Source: Thioalkalivibrio sp. ALMg11 (lineage in GTDB: Bacteria; Pseudomonadota; Gammaproteobacteria; Ectothiorhodospirales; Ectothiorhodospiraceae). From it: 64,000 nucleotides of DNA. The notes beneath the pieces were generated by a model. That model ran no database searches and was not told where the DNA came from. It saw only the letters and a list, made by a program, of their open reading frames with translations. The stretch covers positions 124,001-188,000 of the forward strand of contig NZ_KB898873.1 of NCBI RefSeq assembly GCF_000377905.1, given 5' to 3'. Numbering within the stretch: position 1 is the stretch's first letter; each line of letters starts with the position of its first letter. The position numbers and the translations under genes are program-made. Below are positions 41,613 to 49,432 of this stretch, one piece after another.

Positions 41613-42143
41613 TTACTGGTTCGCCTGCTGGTTCAGGAAGTCCACGGCCGACTGCGTGGCCTCCTCATCGGTCATGCGCTCCGGCGCCTCCTCCTCAATC
41701 ACGAGGGGGCTGGTATCCGGCGCTTGCAGGTTGATGAAGCGATCGTCCTGCGCCTGGTGGTTGCGCTTGAGCACCCACTGACCCTCACGGACCACGGTGT
41801 AGACATAGGACTGGTCGTGGAACTGACCCACCTCGTCTTCCCACGGCCCGACCCAGACCCGGAGGATTTCCGGCTCGCTCAGGATCGGAGCGCCCGAGGG
41901 CAGGCGCGGCGGCATGGCCTGTTGTGGGAGCGCGGTCGGCGCCGCCCGAGCGGCATCACGCGCATCGGTATCCGCAATGGAGTTGGCGTAGGCGTCCTCC
42001 AGGCTCAAACACTGGTCACCCTCCGGGTACGGGCACGACAGGTTGCTTTCCCCCATCCCCATCGTGGAGGCACAGCCCGAGGCCAGCATCACGGCCCCGG
42101 CCAGCGCTCCGAAACGGATCGTGGTCGTGGTTGTTCCCTTCAT
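41613..42143 (-). CDS. traV: TraV, outer-membrane lipoprotein of the core channel
   Basis: A 176-residue lipoprotein (lipobox SGC near residue 24). The family pattern of Cys residues just after the lipid site is clear (CPYPEGDQC). TraV, the VirB7-like partner, anchors TraK and TraB in the outer membrane. The ATG/stop with dsbC overlap by one base (TGATG). Confidence 0.9.
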   Translation of the reverse strand: MKGTTTTTIRFGALAGAVMLASGCASTMGMGESNLSCPYPEGDQCLSLEDAYANSIADTDARDAARAAPTALPQQAMPPRLPSGAPILSEPEILRVWVGPWEDEVGQFHDQSYVYTVVREGQWVLKRNHQAQDDRFINLQAPDTSPLVIEEEAPERMTDEEATQSAVDFLNQQANQ

Positions 42144-42997
42144 CAGTTACCCCCCTTGGCCCAGGACTCGAAGCCCTGGGGATTGAAACCAATCCGGTTG
42201 TCGCCATCCGGGCGCACGAAGAACGGGGTGCCCCGGATGCCCGAGCGGGCGGCGAAGCGCTCCACCTCACCGATGTATTCCTGCGCCCGCGCCAAGCACG
42301 CCTGGTCGTCCACGGACGGGGCGCCCTGCCCGTTAATCAGGCGGGTATAGGCAGACATCGGATCAGCCGCGCACAGCGCCATCGCGGCCTGCTGGCGCGC
42401 GGCCGGATCACGGGAAAGCGGCATCATCAATCGGTAAACCCGAATGTCCCCCATCGAGGGAAGGGCCTGCTCGAAACGGGTGCAATGTGGGCACGCCGGG
42501 TCCGTGAACAGAGCAATGGCGGGTGCATCCTCCGGTCCCGTCACGATCATCATGTCGCTCGGCAGGTTCTCCCAAATATCGGAGCTTCCACCCGCCTGTA
42601 CGGGCGCCGTCGCGGGTGCGGCCGACTCACCGGCCGAAGTGGCGGCCGACAGCCCCAGCTCGCGCTTACGCTCGGCTGTGATGTCCTGCTGGTCGTCGGT
42701 CGCAAAGATATGTCCCGCGACGATGTAGGGCTCACCTGGGCGGACGTAGAACACGTTGCTGCCCGCCACGACCTCGTAGAGCCCCGTGACCGGAGAGGGC
42801 GTGACACTCGCGATTCGGCTATTGGGGAACTGCTGCCGGATCACGGCCTCCGCCTCCGCCGCGCTCATCTGCTCCACGTCGAAGCTGATAATCTCCGCCA
42901 CGGAGGCGGGTGTGCCGCCCCCGCGCTCACCTTCGGCCCAAGCCGGTGACTGGGCCATTGCCGCCGCAAGGGCGGATACGATCAGTGCCTTCTTCAT
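42143..42997 (-). CDS. dsbC: DsbC-type disulphide isomerase
   Basis: A 284-residue exported DsbC. After the signal peptide comes a cystatin-like dimerisation region (about 30-115), a linker, then a thioredoxin domain with CPHC (FTDPACPHCTRF) and the cis-Pro GTPFF. It probably corrects disulphides in TraN, TraU, TraH and other Cys-rich transfer proteins. dsbC between traB and traV is typical of SXT/IncA-C systems. Confidence 0.92.
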   Translation of the reverse strand: MKKALIVSALAAAMAQSPAWAEGERGGGTPASVAEIISFDVEQMSAAEAEAVIRQQFPNSRIASVTPSPVTGLYEVVAGSNVFYVRPGEPYIVAGHIFATDDQQDITAERKRELGLSAATSAGESAAPATAPVQAGGSSDIWENLPSDMMIVTGPEDAPAIALFTDPACPHCTRFEQALPSMGDIRVYRLMMPLSRDPAARQQAAMALCAADPMSAYTRLINGQGAPSVDDQACLARAQEYIGEVERFAARSGIRGTPFFVRPDGDNRIGFNPQGFESWAKGGN

Positions 42998-43012
42998 CTT
43001 CCAAGTCTCCAG

Positions 43013-44398
43013 TTAGCGCACGTTCACACGAGAGCGAACACCCGTGCGGGCCAGCGCTCGATCTTCGTCGGTCACGATCGGCTCGAAGCCCGCCTCGCGA
43101 CCCGCGTTATTCACATTTCCGTCCAGCTCCGCGCCACGCAGGAACACCACGGATACGTCGCGGCCTGCGGGCACTTCGATTACCGGATAGGTCTGCTCGG
43201 CTGCCTGGACGTAGTAATCAGCCAGACGCTCCATTGCGGAGCCCACACCGCTTGCGGTGCCGTACTCCAGGACATCCCCCGGATCAACGTCGCGGGTCGT
43301 CCCGGTTCCGGTCGTGCGAAGCGTGGTGCTGGCCTGCGAGAAGCCCTCGCCAATGCCGCCGACGATTCCGGCCATCAAGGCGCGAGCGATGAGCTGACCC
43401 TGCTTGCTGACCAGGCGGCCCCGGATGCCAGCCTTGCCGTCTTCACCGACGACATAGGCATCAACGGACTGGTCGATCACGGAACCATCCGGCAGGACAC
43501 AGGACAGGCTCTCGACGCGAACGTAGGCACGCTCACTCGAAATGTCGCCGTAGCCCGCACCCGTCATAAAGCACTCCTTCACCTTGCCCCGGAATCGGTT
43601 GGGGAGGATGGAGTTGTCGGACAGGCGCATCAGCAGCGGATGGGGGTCGCCCTGGGCAGTGCCGCCCGTGGGGGCGTCGATTCCGCCGATGATGTTGGCG
43701 CGAACGAACGACCCGGAGGGGATGTAAGTGCCCACGTTCCGGGAGCCGGCCTCCTCCTGCTCACGCTGCTCGGCTTCCTCCTGCTCGCGCGCTTCGCGCG
43801 CCTCTCGGCGGGGGTCGCCAAGAGAGACGCGGGCAATGCCGCGAACCACGTCCGGCTCGCGCGGACGATCCGCGCGTTCTTCACCACCACCCTCCCGGCG
43901 AGAACCCGGAGGGGGCGGCGGGACCACGCCCCGCTCGGCCGTATCCGGTTCCGGGTCCGCTTCCAGGTTGTCAGGGGACGGCGGGGGCGGCGGAACAAAC
44001 GGGCTGTCGATCGCAAACGGATCGCCACCTCCGCCACGAACGGCCGTCGATTCCGCCACGCGGTCGCGCGCTTCGTCGAGATCATCACGCAGGCGTTCGT
44101 TATCCCGTTCCATGCGGGCAAGCTGGCCTTCCAGCGAGCGGATCGAGTCCTGAAGGTCACCCAGAACCGCCTCGGAGCGCGCCACCCAGATTTCGGAATC
44201 CGTCAGTGACTCCCCACCCGAACGAATATCGGTGCGCTCGACCACCACCGGGTCCGGCCGGTCGCCATCGCCACCGCTTTCCGAAACCGCGATCAGGCCG
44301 AGGACGGCGAGAAACAGAGCACCGCCACCGCCGTACAGCATCATCTTCTGGCGCTTGAGTACCGCCGCCGGATCACGAACATTCACATCCTTCGCCAT
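43013..44398 (-). CDS. traB: TraB, VirB10-like channel protein
   Basis: A 461-residue TraB. One N-terminal membrane helix (about 22-42), a coiled coil (about 70-115), a Pro-rich periplasmic stretch (PFVPPPPPSPD) and the C-terminal VirB10 beta-barrel domain (from about 245, with IPSGSFVRANIIGGIDAPTGG). It spans both membranes and couples ATPase action to channel opening. TAATG overlap with traK. Confidence 0.94.
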   Translation of the reverse strand: MAKDVNVRDPAAVLKRQKMMLYGGGGALFLAVLGLIAVSESGGDGDRPDPVVVERTDIRSGGESLTDSEIWVARSEAVLGDLQDSIRSLEGQLARMERDNERLRDDLDEARDRVAESTAVRGGGGDPFAIDSPFVPPPPPSPDNLEADPEPDTAERGVVPPPPPGSRREGGGEERADRPREPDVVRGIARVSLGDPRREAREAREQEEAEQREQEEAGSRNVGTYIPSGSFVRANIIGGIDAPTGGTAQGDPHPLLMRLSDNSILPNRFRGKVKECFMTGAGYGDISSERAYVRVESLSCVLPDGSVIDQSVDAYVVGEDGKAGIRGRLVSKQGQLIARALMAGIVGGIGEGFSQASTTLRTTGTGTTRDVDPGDVLEYGTASGVGSAMERLADYYVQAAEQTYPVIEVPAGRDVSVVFLRGAELDGNVNNAGREAGFEPIVTDEDRALARTGVRSRVNVR

Positions 44399-45423
44399 TA
44401 CCGGCCTCCCGCAGACTGCTGAACGACAAAGACTCGGGCGGCTTCGCCCGGCTCCAGCTCGTGCTCGTCAATCGCGACGGCGAGGACGCCCTGGGTCGCG
44501 AACTCGGCTTCAGACAGCGAGAGGCGCTGGCTGGAGTCGTTGCGCACGGAATACTCCTGGCCCATCAATCCATCCCCGCTCCAATCGCGAATCAGGCGCA
44601 TCGGTAGGCCGTCCCAGCGCTGGGTTTCGGTCCCGCGAGGGGTCGCCTGGTAGTGGCTCGAATCCTTGTCGTTTCGGTGCATGGTCCGGATCAGCCCCAT
44701 CAAGCGCTGCTGGTACGGGGTACCCGGCCCGGTCGTGCGCTTGTGGTTGATCGTGTGCGGAAGCTGCCCAAAGGTGGGTCGCAGGATGATCGAAGTCGTG
44801 GATTGGCCGTCCGGGCGCAGAATCACGGTGTAGGTCGCCCCCCGGTCGTCGCTCACGAACAGGGAGATCGGACGCCATTCGGTGCGCTCGCTCGACCCGC
44901 TGCGCATCGTTTGCGGGTTAAAGCGGAAGAACACCTGGCCGCGCTCATCGTCGCCCTCGATCAACAGGTGCTCGGAGGCCCCGGTGACATCCGTGATCCG
45001 GCCGCCTTCGATCGCGAGGCGGTTTACCTCGCCGCGCGAGACGCTGACCTCAACGGTGTCATTCGGCTCTACCGGATGAACCTGCGTCAGCGCCGCCGGG
45101 GCGCCGGATACGGTTGGGATCGCCCCGGAGGAACGCTCGGGTGCCGGGGGCGCAACCGGGCCATCCGAGCGCTGGGTCGGCATACGCCCAGCCAGACGCT
45201 CGGGAAGGACCAGCTCCATCCCTTCCTCGATCTCGTTCGGATTCTGAAGGTCGTTCAGCTCGGCCAGCTCCGCCCAGGAAATGCCGTAGCTCATGGCGAT
45301 CAGGTGGAGATTCTGGCCCGGCTCGACCGTGTGAGTGGGCGCGTCGGCGGCGATTGCCGTGGCCGAAAGGCCAAGAGCAGCCTGCACCGCCACGACTGCT
45401 ACCAGCTTTTGCATCATTCGCAT
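44398..45423 (-). CDS. traK: TraK secretin-like protein with N-terminal LysM domain
   Basis: A 341-residue exported protein. Residues 31-74 form a LysM peptidoglycan-binding module (HTVEPGQNLHLIAMSYGIS, then NPNEIEEGMELVLP). The C-terminal part is TraK/VirB9-like. F TraK is about 240 residues and has no LysM. The extra module may tether the outer-membrane core to the cell wall. Four-base gap to traE upstream, overlap with traB downstream. Confidence 0.85.
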   Translation of the reverse strand: MRMMQKLVAVVAVQAALGLSATAIAADAPTHTVEPGQNLHLIAMSYGISWAELAELNDLQNPNEIEEGMELVLPERLAGRMPTQRSDGPVAPPAPERSSGAIPTVSGAPAALTQVHPVEPNDTVEVSVSRGEVNRLAIEGGRITDVTGASEHLLIEGDDERGQVFFRFNPQTMRSGSSERTEWRPISLFVSDDRGATYTVILRPDGQSTTSIILRPTFGQLPHTINHKRTTGPGTPYQQRLMGLIRTMHRNDKDSSHYQATPRGTETQRWDGLPMRLIRDWSGDGLMGQEYSVRNDSSQRLSLSEAEFATQGVLAVAIDEHELEPGEAARVFVVQQSAGGR

Positions 45424-45426
45424 CGC

Positions 45427-46014
45427 TTAGCTCTCAAAGGGTTTGTTGGGGTCTTCCGCCTGGTTGTAGCGGGTGAGGTACACCCGGCCGCCGACCACGG
45501 TGAAGCTCATCACCACCGCGACTCGTTCGCGGCTTGTCTCGCGACTCCCCACCTTGCGGGTCACGTCACCGAACACCGCGACACGAGGGATACCCTCACC
45601 GCCGCGATCCAGCTCAACCCGCATCGGGGAGAAGTACATGGAGGCGTTCTCCCGCTTGATCCGGTTCGCCAGGCGCACCATGTCGCTGCGCAGCTCGCCG
45701 TGAATGCTCGGGTGAACCCAGTCCATAAAATTCTCGGTCTGATACTCGATTGACGATGGAGTTACATTGTACCCCAAAGACACAAGAAACATACCGAGAG
45801 ATTCAATATATTTCCGGTCCACATTGTCCTGCGTGATCCAGAAGGGCTCGTCGATCCCAGGGGGCACCACCACGGTCTTCGTGTTGCCCGCCAACTGAAA
45901 CAGCGCAACGATGAGGGCCAGATTGACGACGACCGCCGCGCCCAATGCGTAGCGCAACATCGCCTGAGTCCCCATCAGGGCCGCGACCTTGGATTTGTAC
46001 TGCTCGCGCTTCAT
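45427..46014 (-). CDS. traE: TraE, VirB5-position inner-membrane protein
   Basis: A 195-residue TraE with one N-terminal membrane helix (about 22-45) and the family periplasmic domain (DEPFWITQDNVDRKYIESLG, then NFMDWVHPS). Part of the pilus-assembly complex. The stretch 45730-45830 is locally A+T-richer and contains an in-gene match to the plasmid box, probably by chance. Confidence 0.92.
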   Translation of the reverse strand: MKREQYKSKVAALMGTQAMLRYALGAAVVVNLALIVALFQLAGNTKTVVVPPGIDEPFWITQDNVDRKYIESLGMFLVSLGYNVTPSSIEYQTENFMDWVHPSIHGELRSDMVRLANRIKRENASMYFSPMRVELDRGGEGIPRVAVFGDVTRKVGSRETSRERVAVVMSFTVVGGRVYLTRYNQAEDPNKPFES

Positions 46015-46025
46015 GTCTGCTCCTT

Positions 46026-46050
46026 AAAAGCCCCGCCCGGCTGGGCGGGG
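46026..46050 (-). terminator. Terminator-like hairpin between traL and traE
   Basis: CCCCGCCC/GGGCGGGG 8-bp stem followed on the minus strand by CTTTTAA. It lies inside the transfer operon, 12 bases before the traE start, so it probably works as a partial terminator that lowers expression after traA-traL. Confidence 0.6.
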
Positions 46051-46054
46051 TGCC

Positions 46055-46360
46055 TTATCCCACAAATTCCCGAATATGCGACGGCGGGGTTCGCTTCAGC
46101 TTTGCAAGGCCGCCGCTGGGCAAATACCAGTAGGCGGCGCGCATCATAAAGCCGCTCCCCTGCCCCTTCTTGAGCTTCGCCAGGCCGTAGGCCATCAGCA
46201 CACCCAAGACGATGCTAGTCAGGATGAACCCCGTGACAATGCCGATCCCAAGGGGCGCCATCGCCACTACGAACTCGTCGGCATCCCACATAAACACCTT
46301 GGGCTGCGCGTCGAGATAGCGCGGTATCCGGTTCGAGAACTCGGGGCCGCTGCCGCCCAT
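46055..46360 (-). CDS. traL: TraL, inner-membrane pilus protein
   Basis: A 101-residue TraL. IPRYLDAQPKVFMWDADE opens the protein, then a long hydrophobic hairpin (about 30-65) and a C-terminal tail. TraL is the VirB3-like inner-membrane component working with TraC. Its start overlaps the traA stop (TGATG). Confidence 0.92.
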   Translation of the reverse strand: MGGSGPEFSNRIPRYLDAQPKVFMWDADEFVVAMAPLGIGIVTGFILTSIVLGVLMAYGLAKLKKGQGSGFMMRAAYWYLPSGGLAKLKRTPPSHIREFVG

Positions 46361-46716
46361 CAGATCACCGCCGACGCAATGCCTTCGATGATGTCCGGGC
46401 CAAAGGCGACAAACAGCGCGAACACCACGCCGGAGATCGCCGGGATCGGGCTCTGACGAGCCACGCCCACACCGAGGCCCAGCAGGAAGGCGAACAGGGC
46501 GATGGCCTTACCGAGATAGCCTTCGGTCCAGCCCTTCACCTGGTCGTAGATACCCTGAAACTCGCCGCCACTCGTGCCCGCAACGGCCGCCGAAGCGTAG
46601 ATCGCGGTCATTACCAGCAGCATCAGCAGCAGGCTCTTGTGGTTGGAATCGACGGCGGTTGCGGCCTTCATGCTCACGTTGTCCGCGTAGCGGATTGCAG
46701 AACGGATTGCGTTCAT
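46360..46716 (-). CDS. traA: TraA, pilin precursor
   Basis: A 118-residue propilin. A long leader ends at AVAGTSGG (cleavage likely after AVA near residue 46), leaving about 70 mature residues with two hydrophobic helices (YLGKAIALFAFLLGLGVGV and ISGVVFALFVAFG) joined by a short basic loop, the F-pilin plan. With an S26 peptidase in the operon, head-to-tail cyclisation is possible. Confidence 0.88.
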   Translation of the reverse strand: MNAIRSAIRYADNVSMKAATAVDSNHKSLLLMLLVMTAIYASAAVAGTSGGEFQGIYDQVKGWTEGYLGKAIALFAFLLGLGVGVARQSPIPAISGVVFALFVAFGPDIIEGIASAVI

Positions 46717-46737
46717 CTTCAGTCTCCCTTGGAGGAT

Positions 46738-47229
46738 TTACTTGGGTGGATTGCAGTTCGTGATGTGATCGGGGACATCACGCCCCTCGATGAGCGTCCA
46801 GTCCTCATCGGTCATGCCCTGGCCGCCGTCGCAATAGCGCTCCCAAGCCAGAGCCAGACGACCCTCCTCACCGGAGACGGGGCCACTCGGATCACGGGTA
46901 TCCGAACGCCCCCACCCCGGCTGAGACGGATCGTGTTCACGCGCCGCCGCGCGGTCGCCCACCCGGTCACGGGTCAGGCTTTCCTCGCGACTGGCGGCGC
47001 TCCAGACGGGATGCGCCACGTCGCAGACGTGATCGCCCCGAAATTGCTTCGTCCGCACCGGCACGATGCACTTCGCGTCCGTGTTCGCTTTCACGCCCAG
47101 GATCGGGTTGCCGATGGAATCGAACACGTCCACGGCTTCGTCATTGCTCGCCTTCGGTGTCGCGCAACCAGCCAGCACAGCCAGTCCCGCCGCCACCACC
47201 ACCGCGCGAAGCGCTCCCTTGTTCGTCAT
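46738..47229 (-). CDS. Lipoprotein in the transfer operon
   Basis: A 163-residue lipoprotein (AGLAVLAGC, Cys near 19). The mature part is charged and has conserved-looking Cys (KCIVP, HVCDV, RYCDG, TNCNP). It lies between the transglycosylase and the pilin. No family recognised; an entry-exclusion or assembly role would suit the position. Confidence 0.65.
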   Translation of the reverse strand: MTNKGALRAVVVAAGLAVLAGCATPKASNDEAVDVFDSIGNPILGVKANTDAKCIVPVRTKQFRGDHVCDVAHPVWSAASREESLTRDRVGDRAAAREHDPSQPGWGRSDTRDPSGPVSGEEGRLALAWERYCDGGQGMTDEDWTLIEGRDVPDHITNCNPPK

Positions 47230-47233
47230 GTCC

Positions 47234-47707
47234 TCAGTACCTCTCAAGGGCTGCATAGACACGCTCGGCATAGCCCAGCCGCAGCCGTTCTCGTTCTTCG
47301 CCTCGGCCGGTGCCCGCGTTGTAGGCCCCAATGGCCTGCCAGCTCCAACCCACCTGCTGAAAGTTCGTCGCGAGAATCCACGCGCCGACCTTGATGTTCA
47401 TGCACGGCTCCATGAGGTCCGTTTCCGTGATGCCGTAATCGCGCTCCAGGCGCGGGAACCACCACGAATTGATCTGCATAACGCCTACGTCATAGGTGCC
47501 GTTGCCGTTGGCCCGGTTGATCGCGTCCGGGCGGAAGCTCGATTCCACCTCCGCGATCGCTTTGAGAAGGGGCGCGGATACGTCATAGCGCTCGGCCGCC
47601 TCCTGGAAGCAGCTCTCCAGCTCCGGCGGGGCGGCCTGCACCTGTCCCACTCCCCCGGAGAAGGCCAGAAGGGCCGCGGCCGCAAGTAGGGAGCGATCAG
47701 GCCGCAC
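47234..47707 (-). CDS. Lytic transglycosylase, VirB1-like
   Basis: A 157-residue exported SLT-type transglycosylase. A signal peptide (to about 25) precedes the catalytic Glu in AIAEVESSFRPDAIN, the GVMQINSWWFP motif and a C-terminal AIGAYNAG. It opens peptidoglycan for assembly of the secretion channel. Overlaps the upstream small gene. Confidence 0.92.
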   Translation of the reverse strand: MRPDRSLLAAAALLAFSGGVGQVQAAPPELESCFQEAAERYDVSAPLLKAIAEVESSFRPDAINRANGNGTYDVGVMQINSWWFPRLERDYGITETDLMEPCMNIKVGAWILATNFQQVGWSWQAIGAYNAGTGRGEERERLRLGYAERVYAALERY

Positions 47708-47927
47708 GGCGCCGGGCCTCGATGCAATCCTCGGCCTGCTTCAGCCGCCACCCATTCGAGCACCAGGTCACGACCCCGGCTTCGCGCAGCTCCATGAGAG
47801 CCGAATGCACACGGCCTTCATGCCGGGTCACCGTCACCTCACTGGCGATGGAATGAACAAGCGCTGCGCTCTTTCGCGCGCTCAAGATGCGGATGATCTG
47901 GCGATGCAAGGGCTGGTTCGTCTGCAT
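47697..47927 (-). CDS. Small winged-helix-like protein, first gene of the tra block
   Basis: A 76-residue basic protein. The pattern QIIRILSARKSAALVHSIA followed by VHSALMELREAGVV and a short hairpin (SNGWRL) suggests a winged helix, so it may regulate the transfer operon from its first position. GGGGAG precedes the ATG at 47927. A degenerate box lies just upstream. Confidence 0.6.
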   Translation of the reverse strand: MQTNQPLHRQIIRILSARKSAALVHSIASEVTVTRHEGRVHSALMELREAGVVTWCSNGWRLKQAEDCIEARRRAA

Positions 47928-47954
47928 TACTGATTCTCCCCAGAGGATACCTGA

Positions 47955-47970
47955 AAAGTACATTGTCTTG
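47955..47970 (-). promoter_or_regulatory. Degenerate plasmid box before the tra block
   Basis: Minus strand AAGACAATGTACTTTTC: a GACAATGTA core at the expected distance from the start codon. No convincing -35. Confidence 0.4.
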
Positions 47971-48003
47971 TGTGTGCGCGATTGATTGTTTCTCGCTGCA
48001 TTT

Positions 48004-48438
48004 TTACCGGGCGCTTCGGTACTCCGGAATGTCCCCGTCCGCGCAGCGCTCGACGTGGTAGCGAATCTCGAACGGCTTGGTTCCGGCCGGATTCCCGTCG
48101 CGATCGACTACCGGGACACCCTCCTGCACGAAGTACATGAAGACCACCGCGCACCCCGGCTGGCCTTCAATCATGTTCTGGCGCTCGGCACGGATTTCCA
48201 CGGGTTCGCTGGAGCCCGTGGTTCGCTCGAACATGCGCTGCATGTCGTCTCCAGCCGGGCCGCGCGAGGCACCCTGGATGGTCGCCTTCATCAAGTGCTC
48301 CTCGAAGGAAAGCTCCATCCACTCGCCCTCCCCGTGGGATTCGAGTTCCGTTCCCGCGTGGAGCAGACCCGAGAAACCAACGGTCAGCGCCGCGATCAGT
48401 GCGGCCACGCCGGGGCCTCGCTTATGCTTCTGGTTCAT
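48004..48438 (-). CDS. Secreted hypothetical protein
   Basis: A 144-residue exported protein (signal to about residue 27, cleaved near LLHA). The mature part has two Cys (PGCAVV, ERCAD) and a beta-rich C-terminus (KPFEIRYHVERC). The ATG at 48438 with AAGGAAA is the real start; a much longer open frame upstream is antisense to the neighbouring lipoprotein gene. Confidence 0.68.
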   Translation of the reverse strand: MNQKHKRGPGVAALIAALTVGFSGLLHAGTELESHGEGEWMELSFEEHLMKATIQGASRGPAGDDMQRMFERTTGSSEPVEIRAERQNMIEGQPGCAVVFMYFVQEGVPVVDRDGNPAGTKPFEIRYHVERCADGDIPEYRSAR

Positions 48439-48454
48439 TGCGTTTCCTTCGTGT

Positions 48455-48475
48455 AATGTACAAGCTGATTCAATG
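48455..48475. promoter_or_regulatory. Plasmid box between divergent genes
   Basis: TACAAGCTGATTCAATG at 48459-48475 keeps both ends of the box and loses its middle; an inverted AATGTA overlaps at 48455. It serves the divergent pair 48438 (minus) and 48495 (plus). No strong -35 on either strand. Confidence 0.4.
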
Positions 48476-48494
48476 GTAACGGGAGAACACACGC

Positions 48495-48809
48495 ATGGCA
48501 AGTCTTTCATCAGGGATGGCACGAATCGCGGCGATTGGCCTCGTCGCCGTGGTGACGGCCGGGTGCGCCTCCGCTCCGAAAGGGAGCGGCGAGACACCGC
48601 CTCCATGCAAGGGGCCGCGCGTAGACCTGGGCATCCAGCACGAGCTGGGGCGCGGGGGCATGGGCGGCCTGGGCGTGGTGATGGCCTCGTTCCTGATCGA
48701 CCGCTCGGTGAGGGCCACGCGACAAGCCACGGGCCGCTGCATCCCGAAACACCACCACCCCGACCCCTATGGCCGGGGAAAGAGCGCTGACGAAGACGAG
48801 AGCGCCTGA
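48495..48809 (+). CDS. Small lipoprotein
   Basis: A 104-residue protein with a lipobox (LVAVVTAGC, Cys near 24). A Gly-rich hydrophobic stretch follows (GRGGMGGLGVVMASFLI), then a basic and His-rich tail. GGGAG upstream. The only plus-strand gene inside the transfer region; an entry-exclusion or immunity role is conceivable but unproven. Confidence 0.62.
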   Translation: MASLSSGMARIAAIGLVAVVTAGCASAPKGSGETPPPCKGPRVDLGIQHELGRGGMGGLGVVMASFLIDRSVRATRQATGRCIPKHHHPDPYGRGKSADEDESA

Positions 48810-48820
48810 TCCATGGCACG

Positions 48821-48843
48821 AAAAAGGGCGGCATCGCCGCCCT
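48821..48843 (-). terminator. Terminator of the traW-U-trbC-N block
   Basis: AGGGCGGC/GCCGCCCT stem with a three-base loop, followed on the minus strand by TTTTT. Confidence 0.82.
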
Positions 48844-48874
48844 CGGATCACCCTGTTGAACCGGCCTGCCCGCT

Positions 48875-49432
48875 CTAGGCCACACTCGCCGCCTTCGCTT
48901 CCTTGAGCCGCTTCCTGCGCGCCTCCAGGCGCTTCGCCTTCTCCTGGCGCCGCGCCTCCATCTTGTCCTCGTGCGCCTGCTTCGCGTCTTCGGTCGTCGT
49001 CCGGCCCTCGTCGTCGGGCGTCCCTGCCGCTGGTTCAGGCTCAGGCTCACCCTTGGGGGCAGCCGAGCGTTCGGACAACCGCTTCGCGCCCCGCTTGGCA
49101 AGCGTCTCGGCGTGCTCGGCCATCGCCTCTCGCAAGTCCCCGCGCGTCGGCCGCCGCTTCTCCCGCTCGATCTGCTTCGCGAGGCGGTACACGCGGTCGT
49201 CGTCGTAGGCTAGCGCCAGAAACACCCGGAAGTGGTGGCCGGTCAGGCGTTCAGCCTGCCAGCCCTTCCAGAGAAGAAAGGCGCCCAGCGCCAGGGTCGC
49301 CACCGTGGCCGATACGGAAAGTGCGGCGCCAAAAAAACCGGGGATCACCAGCCAGAGCATTGCGGTGGGGCCCACAAAAGCAAGGGATAGAGCCCCAGAA
49401 ACTATAAAAGCATAATGCTTCGAGAAAACCAT
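48875..49432 (-). CDS. Membrane protein with charged coiled-coil tail
   Basis: A 185-residue protein. Two membrane helices (about 5-35 and 40-57) precede a highly charged helical tail (EDKMEARRQEKAKRLEARRKR). Start overlaps the upstream stop (TAATG). Last gene of the traW-U-trbC-N block. No family recognised; it may scaffold an inner-membrane assembly. Confidence 0.65.
   Translation of the reverse strand: MVFSKHYAFIVSGALSLAFVGPTAMLWLVIPGFFGAALSVSATVATLALGAFLLWKGWQAERLTGHHFRVFLALAYDDDRVYRLAKQIEREKRRPTRGDLREAMAEHAETLAKRGAKRLSERSAAPKGEPEPEPAAGTPDDEGRTTTEDAKQAHEDKMEARRQEKAKRLEARRKRLKEAKAASVA

Noticed and set aside
45761-45770. TACATTGTA match inside traE
   Set aside because: In-gene, no -35 at the right distance; probably chance, although the local A+T-rich stretch was noted.
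48439-49101. N-terminal extension of the secreted protein at 48004-48438
   Set aside because: The extension is antisense to a lipoprotein gene and a terminator; the real start with signal peptide and AAGGAAA is at 48438.
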